Shown: piece after piece, positions 22,861 to 33,541 of the stretch
Layout of the letters: each line of letters opens with the position of its first letter
How positions within the stretch are numbered: position 1 is the first letter of the stretch
Source: Rosellinia necatrix
Taxonomy: Eukaryota > Ascomycota > Sordariomycetes > Xylariales > Xylariaceae
Direction of reading: 5' to 3'
Length of the DNA: 64,000 nt
NCBI GenBank assembly: GCA_021209875.1
Contig: JAGYVD010000001.1
Coordinates: 1,674,001 to 1,738,000, forward strand
The notes under the pieces: model-generated
What the model saw: the letters and a program-made list of their open reading frames with translations, nothing else
Told to the model about the DNA's origin: nothing
The model's database searches: none
Translations under genes and position numbers: made by a program

Positions 22861-23599
22861 ACCTTTTGTAGTATCTCGGTTGGCTCTATTGCTTCTGAAA
22901 GAAAAAGAAAAAGGATGTTAACAAAAATAAACACCCATAGGTGAGCTTATTTCTACATATGTATCTATGCTCAAAAATACATGTATGCATACGGTGTACC
23001 ATTATCAGTGAGCATTTATTTTTCCTGTTTTATCGTGGAGATCCTTTTTTTTATCCCTGGACGCGATGGATCTACAGATAAAAGCCAGATACTTCATTTC
23101 AAAACCCTTCGGAGCTTGTTTGCAACGAGTCGCAAAAGCCTAAACACAGTGTGGTCAACCTTTATCATAGCTCCTTTCTATTGTATTTTGATCACCTCTA
23201 TATGATTATTGAGTATTTTATAGCTGTCCGTAAGAGAACCGTCATGGTCCGATAGCTCAGCGGTGAGTCTAGCGTCTTCTACGCAGAAGAGCCATCAATC
23301 CCAATATGTAGCAAATAATGTAAGTCGTAGGTGTGGGACCTAAGGCCACGCATTGTTGCTATATCCCCTGGAGAGGGTTGCGGTCGTAGTGACGTGAGAG
23401 CCTTATCCAGGACTCCCATCTCCAATTCCGGTGCTGTCGCAGTCCATCATAGCTATCAACGATCGAAGCGCGGTTTAGCCAGATCCAGCGTCAAGCTCGC
23501 AAAAAACTCGGGTTTCGAAGAACTCCCTGCAGTGTGTATTTCTACCACATTGGCCATTTATTGAACATGACAATATAATCATGCAGCTTAACCTTGCCA
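22861..23599. other. Convergent intergenic region with a tRNA-like segment
   Basis: Shared 3' region of mef2 (plus) and trm4 (minus), AT-rich. AAAATAAA at 22924 may serve polyadenylation. A tRNA-like stretch with an A-box match lies at 23246-23340 (see findings). Confidence 0.5.
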
Positions 23600-26225
23600 T
23601 CATCCCATGACCACATCATTCTCTTCCGCTTTGGTCTCATTTGCTCCGTCCCCGAGCTCCTCTTTGACGCCAGAATCCGCATCCGCGGCCTCAGCCTCTA
23701 ACTTCGCCGATTCTTTAAGCGTGCGATTAATGACAGGCGATGTGTCATTAAAGAGGCGCAGCATCATAGCAGCTCGGTCTTCCTTCGGAAGCATAAGGTT
23801 CAGTGAGTGGAAACTCTTCCATAAGGGAAGTACCATGCGCTCTGAGTAATCAGGATCTGTGCCGTCGGGCTCAACGCTTAGGAGGCAACAGCCCATACCG
23901 ATCTCCTTTGTTCGCTCGCCGATCTCATTGAGCTTTTTCCAGTCATCGTTGATAAATTTAGGAAACATTTCCCTCAAGAGCATATGTAGCGTTTCTTTGT
24001 TAGTTAAACGGATAACCCGCTGGCTACCAACATATCCAGCAATGATAGGGAGGCCCTCAGACTGTATTCGCCAGCGACACACCTCGGCGGATGGAGCATC
24101 CTGCTTCATGAACATCTTAAGGCCTCCATGGATGAACCTGACTCCACGGCCCTCATTCTCAACTAATATCTCTCGAACTAGCTGGCTGCTATAGTAAATG
24201 GCTTTGGACGGCTCGCCCATGGCATTCCGTACCATAAATCGATCGGAGGGAAAACGAGAGGAGATGTTGTAGAATGCGCGTATGTTTTCTATCACTTCAT
24301 GGTCTGCAGGCAGATATTTGAATGGTTCTTCAAAGTTGCCCTCTGCACGCTTCACCCTTTTATCAGTTGAGACGTGAGGCGCTGGCGACTCGGTTTGATC
24401 TGTCTTAGCTTCAGTCGTTTCGGCATCAAGAACAGTCTCTATGATATTCTCTACTTTCTCCTCTATCGGCGTCTCTGTACGTTGTCTCTTGTTATCCGGG
24501 GCTTGGTCAGTGTCTACTTCTTCAATTGTCCTCTTAGAACCAATGGATGGAACCTCATCGGTTGGCATTCCGATCGCAGCGTTAATTTCTTCCGCTACTT
24601 TCAATTCTGGGGTGGCAGTGCTCTGTCCATCCGGAATGCCAATATCGCCCTCCGGAGCACTAGGTGTCTCGAAGTGAGATTTAACTTCTTCCCTGGCTTT
24701 AAACTCTTTTTTCTTCTCTAGGACTGTAATGAAGAATCCACCGGTATCTTGCTGGTGAGCGTAAACCCGCATACAACGGTCAAGAGGAAGGCCAGAGCAA
24801 TTGCTTGTGTCTGGCCTGGGGAACATGGTTTGCGCGATTTTCCCAGGCGCCTGCCCTCCGTTTAAGACGTGCTGCTGAACTTCCTCCCAGCTATTCCAGA
24901 TCTTTCCCGATTTATCCATGATCTGCCACTGATGCATGCCTGGGTAGCGCTCAAGGAGGGGAAGCCTATCCTTGCAATCGATAATCTCGACGACATCTGG
25001 GCCGCCGCAGCGCTCGATTGCTGAAACAACAATGGATTCGTTCTCAACAGGGTTCATACTACAAGTAGAGAACACAACCCTACCACCAACTTTCAGCAGC
25101 TGGAGAGCCCTCACTAGAATTCGAGACTGGGTGGCATGAAGACCTAGGGCATTTCCAGGTTGCCAATTCTTCCACAGGTCGGCATTCTTCCTCAGTGTTC
25201 CGTCCCCCGAGCAAGGGACGTCAGCCAGGATTCGGTCAAACTTGAGATACCGCGGAACGTTAGGGTTGTCTGGATCACGGCTTATGCGAAGTGGTGGGAA
25301 GAGGGTGGCATCATGGTTTGTCACGATGAGATTCGGCGAAGAAAGTCTCTTAAGCTGGTGGACCAACATATGGCATCGCTTATATTCCACATCGTTCGCG
25401 ATGAGGAGCCCGGTCGCCCGTCCATCGTCGGCAGAGTCTTGTAAAGGATCGACATCTTCCTGTTCGTTGGCTGGGAGCGTAGCCTCGCCGAAGGATTCGA
25501 GAAACTTCCGGACTCTAGCTTCCTCTCCCGAGTGGATCATTTCGAGTAGCTGGGCGGACTTGCTTCCCGGGGCGGCGCAAAGATCCAAGACGCTCATACC
25601 AGGTTTGACGTCCATGACGAGAGGCGGGATCATGCTGACGAGCTCCTGTCTGCTAATATTGCCAATGCTCGTCTCGGAGACCAGGAATTTCTGGAAAGAC
25701 GCGAAAGGGGGGAACTTGCGAACGACTTGCTTCGGCGTCGTCATGGAATAAGCCAGCTGGTCGGGATACCAGGGGACAGGCTGAGGGGCTTTCACGAGCT
25801 CGCCGTTGAAGTGTTCAATCTTCTCGATCTCTGGCGCATATCGCGTCTCCAAAAGGCGTTTGACGGCGATGGCATGGCCCTTGGATCCGCAGAAACGAAA
25901 GGAGTTGGGCAAGTCCCTGCGCAGGGCTTCCCAGAATCGGAGCTTCTCGGCGTCGTCTAGAGGAAGCAAGCTGTTGTAGAAGGCTTCCAGCTTTTCGTTG
26001 GTCTTGGGAATGTCTGGGTACGATCGATAGACGTCGGTCCGGGGTTTTCGAGCATCGCCGCCCTTGCGGTCACCGCCCTTGCGATCGCCACCTTTGCGGC
26101 CACCCTTGCCGAAGGAGAGTGTTAGCCAGGGGTTCCGGGGCCATTGTCCGGGGCCATTGCAACCCAATTCCTAAAAGTGAGCCTGTGGGCGTTGAGAGAC
26201 GTACTCGATGGTTCTTGCGACCCAT
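23600..26225 (-). CDS. trm4: tRNA (cytosine-5) methyltransferase Trm4/Ncl1 (NSUN2 family)
   Basis: Exons 26225-26205 (MGRKNHR) and 26104-23600; 841 residues. The 100-nt intron starts GTACGT and ends GGCAAG, preceded by a GGCTAACAC branch site. A TTTTAG inside it would leave only 34 nt, too short for a fungal intron, so the later acceptor is chosen. The N-terminus then reads as a basic Gly-rich tail with GGDRK repeats. The SAM-binding DLCAAPGSK is at 181-189. PCSGDGT (304-310, Cys305) and TCSMNP (354-359, Cys355) are the two cysteines of RNA m5C methyltransferases (release and nucleophile). A long C-terminal domain with a charged linker (about 470-580) fits Trm4, which methylates C34, C40, C48 and C49 of tRNAs in the nucleus. 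Confidence 0.92.
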
Positions 26226-26881
26226 GGTGGAGGTTGCGAGGGCTACGGGAGCCCTTGGAAATTGTGCTAGCGCTGGTTCGACGAGTGGTGGGAGGCTCTT
26301 GCGGTGCGCTCTTTCGGTACGCTCTTGTGGCTCTTTGTATTCGACGTCGCCAATAAGCGGTGCGACCGAGAAAAGCGCAATGCAGATTTAGTACGGTATC
26401 GCCAGTCTGAAGTGAGCTTTCGCGAAGGATGAATAAAGGTTTGCTCCAACCCCACCAAAATATTGTATATATACATATGCAATGTGGGGTAGTTATATGT
26501 TATGCATTTAAGGTGCTAGCAATAATCCCCGAGCTCTTGGCACTGCATAGACCCTCACCATAATTGAAGCTATGCTGCGATCGGGAGGCATGACATAAAC
26601 ATCTACTTGCATATTATATTATATAGTAAACAGCGAGCTACTTACTTACTTACTTACTTCCTTACTTACTTAGCCAACAATAAATTCGTCGGTTCTCCCG
26701 ACCCCTTCCTATGACGCGCTATGGTAGAATAGAAGGGGAAAGAGAGGGCCATGACTAAACGCACACAGGCGCAAGAAGGCAAGGGAGGACACACAAGGAA
26801 AATAACAAAATCCCGACCGCTGAGCCCGATCCTCCCGTTCCCTCTCTTCCCTCAAGGTCTCTTTCTTCAGGACCTCTTTCC
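26226..26881. other. Intergenic region
   Basis: Upstream region of trm4. It contains a (TTAC)n tract at about 26640-26672 and AT-rich DNA. No gene seen. Confidence 0.5.
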
Positions 26882-28445
26882 TCAAGAGCCATCAGTGGAA
26901 GATCTGCAGGCGATGGCACCCTGGTCTTCGTGTGCTCGAAGTACGACAGCGATGTCGTTTATACTATCGAGTGTATCCGGATGCTCGGCGCCTAATCCCT
27001 TAGTTCTCAGCCTGAGCACCTCGCGATTCATTACCTCAGATTCGGCGAATTGGCCCCGGATGTCCAGTGTGGTTGCAAGGTTCTCCATACTGGTGAGCGT
27101 ATCCGGGTGCTCAGCTCCTAGCAGCTTAGTCTTAAACTCAAGTGCCTTGCGATACATCGTCGTGGCTTCGGCATATTTACCCTGCTCGCTTAACGCACCT
27201 GCAATATTGTTTATACTAGTCAGCGTATCTGGATGCTCAGCGCCTAGTATTTTAGCCCTAATCTCTAGTGTCTTGCGGTACATTACCTCGGCCTCCGGGT
27301 ATTGACCGAAAAAGGAGAAGCGTCCCCCTGCTTTGGAGAGAAGACGGCTCTCTGCGCTTTCATCTATAGCCTCTGCGTGGGTCTTGAGTGCAGCCTATGC
27401 ATGTGGTAAAGAGTCCGTTAACATCCGTATATCGTCCTCTGCAGGAACAACGTAGATCTCGGCTAGATGCTTGATCACCCTGGTACGCCGTGCTGCCTGT
27501 TCTCCATTTTCTGCCACCCAGTGGCGCATTGCTGGCTGAACCAACCGGCGAATATCAAAGTAGCTAGTATATATCCGTTCTGTGATAAAATGATATGCTA
27601 GCAGAGTCCCAAATACTTCGTCTGCCTCCAGTTCGCCGCCTCCTACTGGAAGTAGTGATTTTGGGATTTTCTTCCCGGAAAGAAAGCTGATAAATCGAAG
27701 GTAGTCGGCTGGCGGTGCATCCCGTGTCTAACTGTCCCTTAACCCCTGGCAGGGAAGCTTGCTCGATTCGTGCCAGTGCATTGCCTCCACTTTCAACAGA
27801 CCCGGTTGGGGAACGTCAAATATCACCGCTGCCCCGTGATTACGAGTCGTAACGAGAATCGAGCCGCTCTTGTTAAAGGGAGATCCTTCATGACTGCTTG
27901 ATTTCCAAACAGCAGCTCTCGATCGTCGGCGTTATTGGTGATCAATAGCCACGGTCCTACATCATCATATGCCAACGCTACATGTACGAGCAACCGCACG
28001 TCAGCCTCGTCATCTTCAAGCCCCTTTATGCCGAGAGCATGACCGATTTCGCGGTAGGCCTTGTAGAAAGACGCCGAATCAACAGTCGGCACCCAGAAGA
28101 CGGAGCAGTCCAGGTAGGCGACGTGGATGCGATAAGCGGCCTCGATTGCAATCTGAGTCTTGCCGACGTCTCCAAGCGAGTATGTAAAATTGACTCACCC
28201 GACGATGGACTTCTAACTGCTTAAGTAGCACTTCGGACACGCCAGAGACATGCGTCTTCTGAGGCTCGCCTTTAGTAGTACCATACCAGTCAGATCCATA
28301 GCCAAAACGCATAACTCGAGCGGTAGGTACTGCTCTGGGGAGCATGCCGGAATGTGTGAGCCAGTTGATTTTTTCCTCGCCCGGTCCTTTTCCGGTCCAG
28401 GTTTGATCTAGATCTGCGCCGATTCCATGAATTGCGATGATATTA
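26882..28445 (-). pseudogene. Broken NLR-type gene: alpha/beta hydrolase, NB-ARC, TPR
   Basis: Read from 28445 downwards. First comes a SesB-like hydrolase start (IIAIHGIGADLDQTW, then INWLTHSGMLP and ARVMRFGYGSDW). A frame change near 28200 leads to a P-loop region (LGDVGKTQIAIEAAYRI at about 28176-28130) and PWLLITNNADD, an NB-ARC Walker-B-like segment. A second frame change near 27876 leads to SGSILVTTRNHGAAVIFDVPQPG. Two in-frame TAG codons follow (27730-27728 and 27397-27395), with a winged-helix-like stretch between them. The end has about three kinesin-light-chain TPRs with the repeated LGAEHPDTL. Fungal NLRs of this layout act in non-self recognition and cell death. The frameshifts, stops, missing hydrolase catalytic part and few TPRs mean it cannot give a full product as read. 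Undetected introns could explain one break but not all. Confidence 0.8.
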
Positions 28446-29512
28446 TAGTGTCAAAGATGTGTGGCTAGTCCAGGAGCGCGCATACATACTAGACTACGTC
28501 TTCATTATTGTTGATATTAGGTGTACCTTGCTTTATCAAGTCAACTAAGACTCTAATTCCAGAAGCCACAGATTAATAGCGTCTCTGGCGTGCTTCGACG
28601 ATGAGTAACCCGCACTCTAGGTTGTGCATATGGATATTAACAGCTGTACAGGTTTGTTTAGCAGCCTGTAAATCAAAATCGAAAATTTGTAGGTGTAATA
28701 CTCTTCCTTGAGAGGTAAGTAGGGAATGCACAGCCATTCTTCTGCCTAACTGAGGGGTAAAAAAAATCCCTATAATGCAACCATACTTAAGGCACTACCA
28801 ATATTACTTCTGACTGGCCGATATGTTGGCCAACCAAATAGCCTTGTGCACACTCTTGATGAAAAGGCGGTCCAACTGACCAGACCCCAGCTTTCGCCCG
28901 GCTTGAGAGGGAGAATGAAATACCGTACATAAGGGGCACAATCCCCTATATAAGCTCCTGAGATAAGCCTCCCTTACGCGAATGCAAACCAGCTCAGTGC
29001 TATTTTTCATTCAGCAAATAAATGAATACTGTATTCATTTCTCTCCCTTCTTCTCTTGCCACAAATACGACTTAGTTTTCTATAGTTTATCCTGTCAGTA
29101 TAATACGTAATCACTGTCTCCATCCATAATGTCGAAGTGGGATGGCTTCCTACTTCTCTCAGTGAAAGACCAGAAGTCTTTGGCGAGTTTAACGGATGTC
29201 TAGCCTCCGAATCAGTTTTCCAGGTATGGAGCCACTAGTAGTATTACATGATGAATTGGACAAAATTCTAACTAGGCTATTAATTTCCAGCGTTGAACAG
29301 CTGGTTCCTCAAACCTAACAACCTCACTTCCAACTCCACCAAATAACAGGACGCTCAACTCCGAGCACGAGGTATACGTCTATCTTAACGATCTTGGAAA
29401 TGCATACTCTCTGCGGTACTCACAGTATATAACTCTCTCGCTAATTATTTCCACAAGACCCAGCCGGATGTATGTATACTGTACGTCTTCATACTAATCT
29501 GGCGCAAAAATA
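28446..29512. other. AT-rich region without a recognised gene
   Basis: Lies between two pseudogenes. A short plus-strand frame near 29129-29222 ends at a GTATGG donor-like site, with CAG acceptors downstream, and might be a 5' exon of the CorA-like relic. The link is unproven. Confidence 0.4.
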
Positions 29513-30902
29513 GACACTAAAACGAGTAGTGCATTTACAAACCACACTCTGGGAATGGACGGAAAGCTACCATTGCCTAACTCTAGAAGATTGTTTGAAC
29601 ACGTCACCCAAGTCTTTGATATTTCTACGACATATCTAACTGTCCTCAATACCGGGTTGGCAACATATACCAGCACTGTTCAGGCCGGGAATCGTGAAGA
29701 CGGCAGAGAACGGGAAAATGCACGTCAGTAAAATTCGTGTCTCTAGAGAAGGTAATACTTAACGTAATTTTAGAATTCGTTATTCAGCAAAACAGAGCAT
29801 TTTCGATAGCGATTACGTTTAGTTTAAGGACTGGTAAGACGCGCGTGCTGGTGTTTGAAGTCAAACCTTCGTTATTGTTAGAGTTATTCGCATACCTACA
29901 CTCTCTATCGCCCCAACCGTACGGGCCGATGGTGATTCTTATAGTAGCTATGGAACTACAAGCTTAAGGCCTTAGCGTAACCATCAAGAATTACTAAGGT
30001 CGCATCTACTCTGTCGAGATAGCCACCGGGATGAGATAGTTTAACTATTTGCATAAGAGAAAGAGCACGAGCATCTAGGATTAGAAGAGCTTAGATTTAA
30101 TTTTGGTTACTCGTGATTTTAGCGGCGTTTTAAGCAGGTTTGTTTTTTTAAGATGCAGGCGGAGACCGGGGCATACTTTGTGCAACAGATGGCTCGAACG
30201 ACGGAGTTATTTATTGTACGAAGCGGCAAATGCCAGACTTTATTTGATATTGACGACTAATACGACATCTTTTCGAAGCTTGAGCACGTTTATAGCTGGT
30301 TTTTTAGAATTGCGGCACGTTGCCGCTGTTTGTTAGAGCGCGCTGCTGCATAAAGTCAAACTATAAGCCTACTATCTTCTGCTAGAAGGCACGAACTAAG
30401 CAGTATAAGTTAATTGTTTTATTGCGTCCCAGGATAACTTGACGAATATAAAGATTGCTCGGGCATTTTATAATATCGCAGAAGGGGGTTATCGAGAAAC
30501 CGAGGCGATGCGAGTAATTGCGGAACTTAGCCACCGAGACAACAAGCTGATGGCCCAAGTATCAATGGACTCTCGAGCGGTTGCGGTTGCGACAGCTCAA
30601 GATAGCGCAGCCATGCAAGTGATTGCTGCTGTCACGATCCTGTTCCTTCCCGCCACCTTCACTGCCGTGAGTCACTGAAATAGCTGTAATAGACAGACCT
30701 TGTTTGTTAACAGTTACGCAAGGCTTTCTTCTCTATGACGTTTTTCGATTTCTTAGATGCCGACCGGCCATATATATCTCTGTGGAGCTGGATATATGTC
30801 TTGGTTACCGTGATCCTGACAGTCGTGATCCAGGTAACTTGGGCAGTCATTTCGAAAAGAAAGAGAGAAAAAATCACTCAAGCAACTGCTATGAAGCTAT
30901 GA
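29513..30902 (+). pseudogene. CorA-like transporter pseudogene with many TAA/TAG stops
   Basis: From 29737 to 30666 one frame reads through recognisable protein apart from nine stops: TAA at 29965, 29995, 30364, 30397 and 30406, and TAG at 30037, 30076, 30082 and 30334. None is TGA. The part from 30433 is intact: NIKIARAFYNIAEGG, DSAAMQVIAAVTILFLPATFTA (first membrane segment), a 47-nt intron at 30667-30713, then FFSMTFFDF, a second membrane segment (WIYVLVTVILTVVIQVTW) and a basic tail ending at 30902. This is the CorA-like C-terminus also seen in the intact gene at 15-16.9 kb. A separate open stretch at 29513-29731 may be an N-terminal piece in another frame. Stops at CAA/CAG positions fit C-to-T change as in repeat-induced point mutation. 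Confidence 0.8.
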
Positions 30903-31641
30903 TATCCTTAAAATGTACAGCACCAAGGATTCGCTGATCGTCACCGACCCAGTCACTCGTCTGGCGGCTATAGGAATTGGATGGAGGGGACATGTTGGTT
31001 TTAAAATGCTGCTTTTGAAGTGAGGAATTGCTGTTCTAGTTAACTGCATTAGAAAACAAAGAGTGAATCATGCCACACTAGAATTAACTAGGTGTTTGTG
31101 TAGCACTAAAAACAGCGTAGAAACCAGATTCTGCTTCGCGTGTAGTATCAGATGCGTCACGTTCTTTAGGCCACTCTAGGTATGAATAGATTGGGGGGAA
31201 GGGGGTGGCTACAGATTCAACAACCGGGTCTAACGGAGCCTGGAAGGTTAATATTTCGTGTTAGGAACGTAAATTTATAGGGGGAAAACTATCGTTGGAA
31301 CAAGGTTTTGGACTATGTAGCAATTGAAAGGCGAAGTTATAGTTGGGATGGAGACCTGCCTAGGTAGATAGTAATTGATATGAAAGTCCACCGTATCTCG
31401 TGGGTAACTACTCGACATTGTGGGCCGTACCTTCTCTACTAATTCGGTGCAGAATAGAGTTCTAAAGCCTAACTATGTCAGGATACATCCAAGGTAATTT
31501 CCCCCGATTGCTTAGGTAGGCAGACAGAGTCTCTTCCTGGTAGCTATACAAATCTTCTCTCCCTTCCCCTCTCTCATCAGATCGCTTTTCGAATTTTTTT
31601 CATTTCGCACCCGACTATCTAGATTCTCGAAGCCTTGAATA
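30903..31641. other. Intergenic region
   Basis: Upstream of the trypsin-like gene. A CT-rich stretch (31548-31575) lies shortly before the start codon. No gene seen. Confidence 0.5.
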
Positions 31642-33171
31642 ATGTCCAGCCCCAATATCTTGAAGTTTCCCGTATCTCCAGGGAGATCCTCATCTCGGAC
31701 TCCCTGGAATAAGCGCAAAATCACACCCTCTGCTGAGCAATCTTCCCCTCAGCGCGCTTTAATTGTTACTACAGCTAATAGAGGGCCCTTGGCATCTCAA
31801 GAGGAGAGTTTTCAAAAACTTTTCTCTGCTCGCAGGCAACTCTTCTCCCACACTCACCCGCCATCACGGGGAGAGGAAGATGCGAAGGAAACTTGGCATG
31901 TACAATATGTCCTCCTCCCTTTTAACCTTCGAGACTGGAGTATCGACATTTACAAGGGCGAAGTTCGTGACTTACTTTATCATATCTTCCCTGAGACTTT
32001 GAACGTCACAGAAGCGCGCTGTCGCTCGCATCTTATCTTCCAGGTGAAAGCACTGCCAGAACCGCCATGGCCACTCACTGTTGGTGGCGTACCATTCACG
32101 ATAACTAGTGACGATAGGAGGGGCAGAGCTTTGATATTTCCGAAACAGATGCTGGGCAACTTCCAAATTTCCATTTGTCGCCAAGGGTACAATCACAATA
32201 TTGAGGAATTATCCGATAAAGAGCTTCGTGATCTTGGAGCCAGTGTCCACTCTTGGTTCAAGGAGAATGTGCCGGAAATTCGCATGATTGAACTCCTGGT
32301 TACTCCTGAACGTACAATCTATATCGTTCTTGAGGATCATCTCGATATTATATCACTGAAGATTACGCTTCCTGGCAAGATTGCGGGTTATACAGTAGGA
32401 TACCTCACTAACCGTGAGCTTCGTCGACCATTATGGGCAGACTCACCAGCGAAGCGACAAGTTAACCCGCAACCGATACCCGGTGTTGTTGACAACACCA
32501 TGTATGATATACTAAGGCCCGGGATATTGATATCCAGCAAAAATTTAAAAGAGCATGGGCATCCCGCAGTTTTCCCATCTACGTCCGGTATCCTCGTCCA
32601 GAACAGTTCTGGTGATTGTTTCATGACCGCAGCTTCTCATGGTATTGGCAACGATGGAAACATACAGCAAGGGGACCATCCTGGCAGATCTATTGGCGAA
32701 GCGGTGTTAGAGATATCTTTCACCGACATCAGCTTGGTGAAGCTCAAGAATGACATCACATTCGTCAACGAGACTTTCGAGACTGACAATGGCGACTCTC
32801 CAAGCTTCTCTCGCTTGACCACGTCGGAAGACAAATTTGTGTTGGAAGATTGTTTTCTAAACAGCCCCTATACGGGCGACATGGTGGCGAGCACTATTGG
32901 AAAGTCTGTGAAACTAGAGGCGCCAACGCATCCTACGGAGGATAGGTTGCGCTACATAGTCTACAATTGGTCTTATGGGGGTCAGAGGGAAGGGAACGAG
33001 GATCGAGTTTGCCCTCCGGACGGTACGTGCGGCTCGGCCATCTGGAATGATAACGGTGTCATCACGGGCTTCTACCATTATTACATCCAAGAGGAACCGT
33101 GGAACGGATTCTCGATTTCGGTCAGTGCGAGTGAGATGACTGAGGCAGGTTATACTCTGGTGAAGAAATAG
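31642..33171 (+). CDS. Uncharacterised fungal protein with trypsin-like protease domain
   Basis: Single exon, 509 residues, intact. The N-terminal 80 residues are basic and Ser/Pro-rich. Residues about 85-270 form a folded domain I do not recognise (WHVQYVLLPFNLRDWSIDIYKG, LVTPERTIYIVLED). The C-terminal part (about 300-509) looks like a chymotrypsin/trypsin fold: DCFMTAASHG with His333, TDISLVKL with Asp362 (compare DIALLKL) and GTCGSAIW with Ser465 (compare GDSGGP). Order and spacing suit a serine-protease triad, but the oxyanion motif is altered and no signal peptide is seen, so an intracellular protease or a degenerate homologue are both possible. It lies next to a broken NLR and a CorA-like relic; trypsin-like domains are known partners of fungal NLR-type proteins. 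Function is inferred, not shown. Confidence 0.7.
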   Translation: MSSPNILKFPVSPGRSSSRTPWNKRKITPSAEQSSPQRALIVTTANRGPLASQEESFQKLFSARRQLFSHTHPPSRGEEDAKETWHVQYVLLPFNLRDWSIDIYKGEVRDLLYHIFPETLNVTEARCRSHLIFQVKALPEPPWPLTVGGVPFTITSDDRRGRALIFPKQMLGNFQISICRQGYNHNIEELSDKELRDLGASVHSWFKENVPEIRMIELLVTPERTIYIVLEDHLDIISLKITLPGKIAGYTVGYLTNRELRRPLWADSPAKRQVNPQPIPGVVDNTMYDILRPGILISSKNLKEHGHPAVFPSTSGILVQNSSGDCFMTAASHGIGNDGNIQQGDHPGRSIGEAVLEISFTDISLVKLKNDITFVNETFETDNGDSPSFSRLTTSEDKFVLEDCFLNSPYTGDMVASTIGKSVKLEAPTHPTEDRLRYIVYNWSYGGQREGNEDRVCPPDGTCGSAIWNDNGVITGFYHYYIQEEPWNGFSISVSASEMTEAGYTLVKK

Positions 33172-33541
33172 GATGAGTCGTTCTGTGTAGTGTCTCGGGA
33201 GTAGCGAAGAGGGCACTAAAATTACGTTCCAGGTCAAAACTTCTGCACCATTTGGTAGTCGACTAGGGACTTGTTTATATTGGCTTGATGGGTGTGTCAC
33301 CCAGGAGGAGTAGAGTTGGTGTGTGAACAGGAGATGGAGACGATATGGATATAGCCACGGTAGCTCTAGATAAAAATGAAGGCAGGTAAGCCTATTTCGG
33401 ATGGCTAGGCGTCATGACGGTGAATCATAATTAGGTTAACCTTGGCTTGTGCGCAGCTTCACCTGGGCTAGAGAGGAGAGGTGGAAGATACGGTCCGCTC
33501 CAATTAACTAGAACAAACATTTATTGATTTCTCATTACATC
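33172..33541. other. Convergent intergenic region
   Basis: Between the trypsin-like gene (plus) and the class II aldolase (minus). Nothing else recognised. Confidence 0.5.

Noticed and set aside
22036..22871. Frames of about 250 codons on both strands at the 3' end of mef2
   Set aside because: Shadow frames caused by GC-rich codons; Ala/Arg/Gly-rich with no motif, while the mef2 frame carries the conserved domain.
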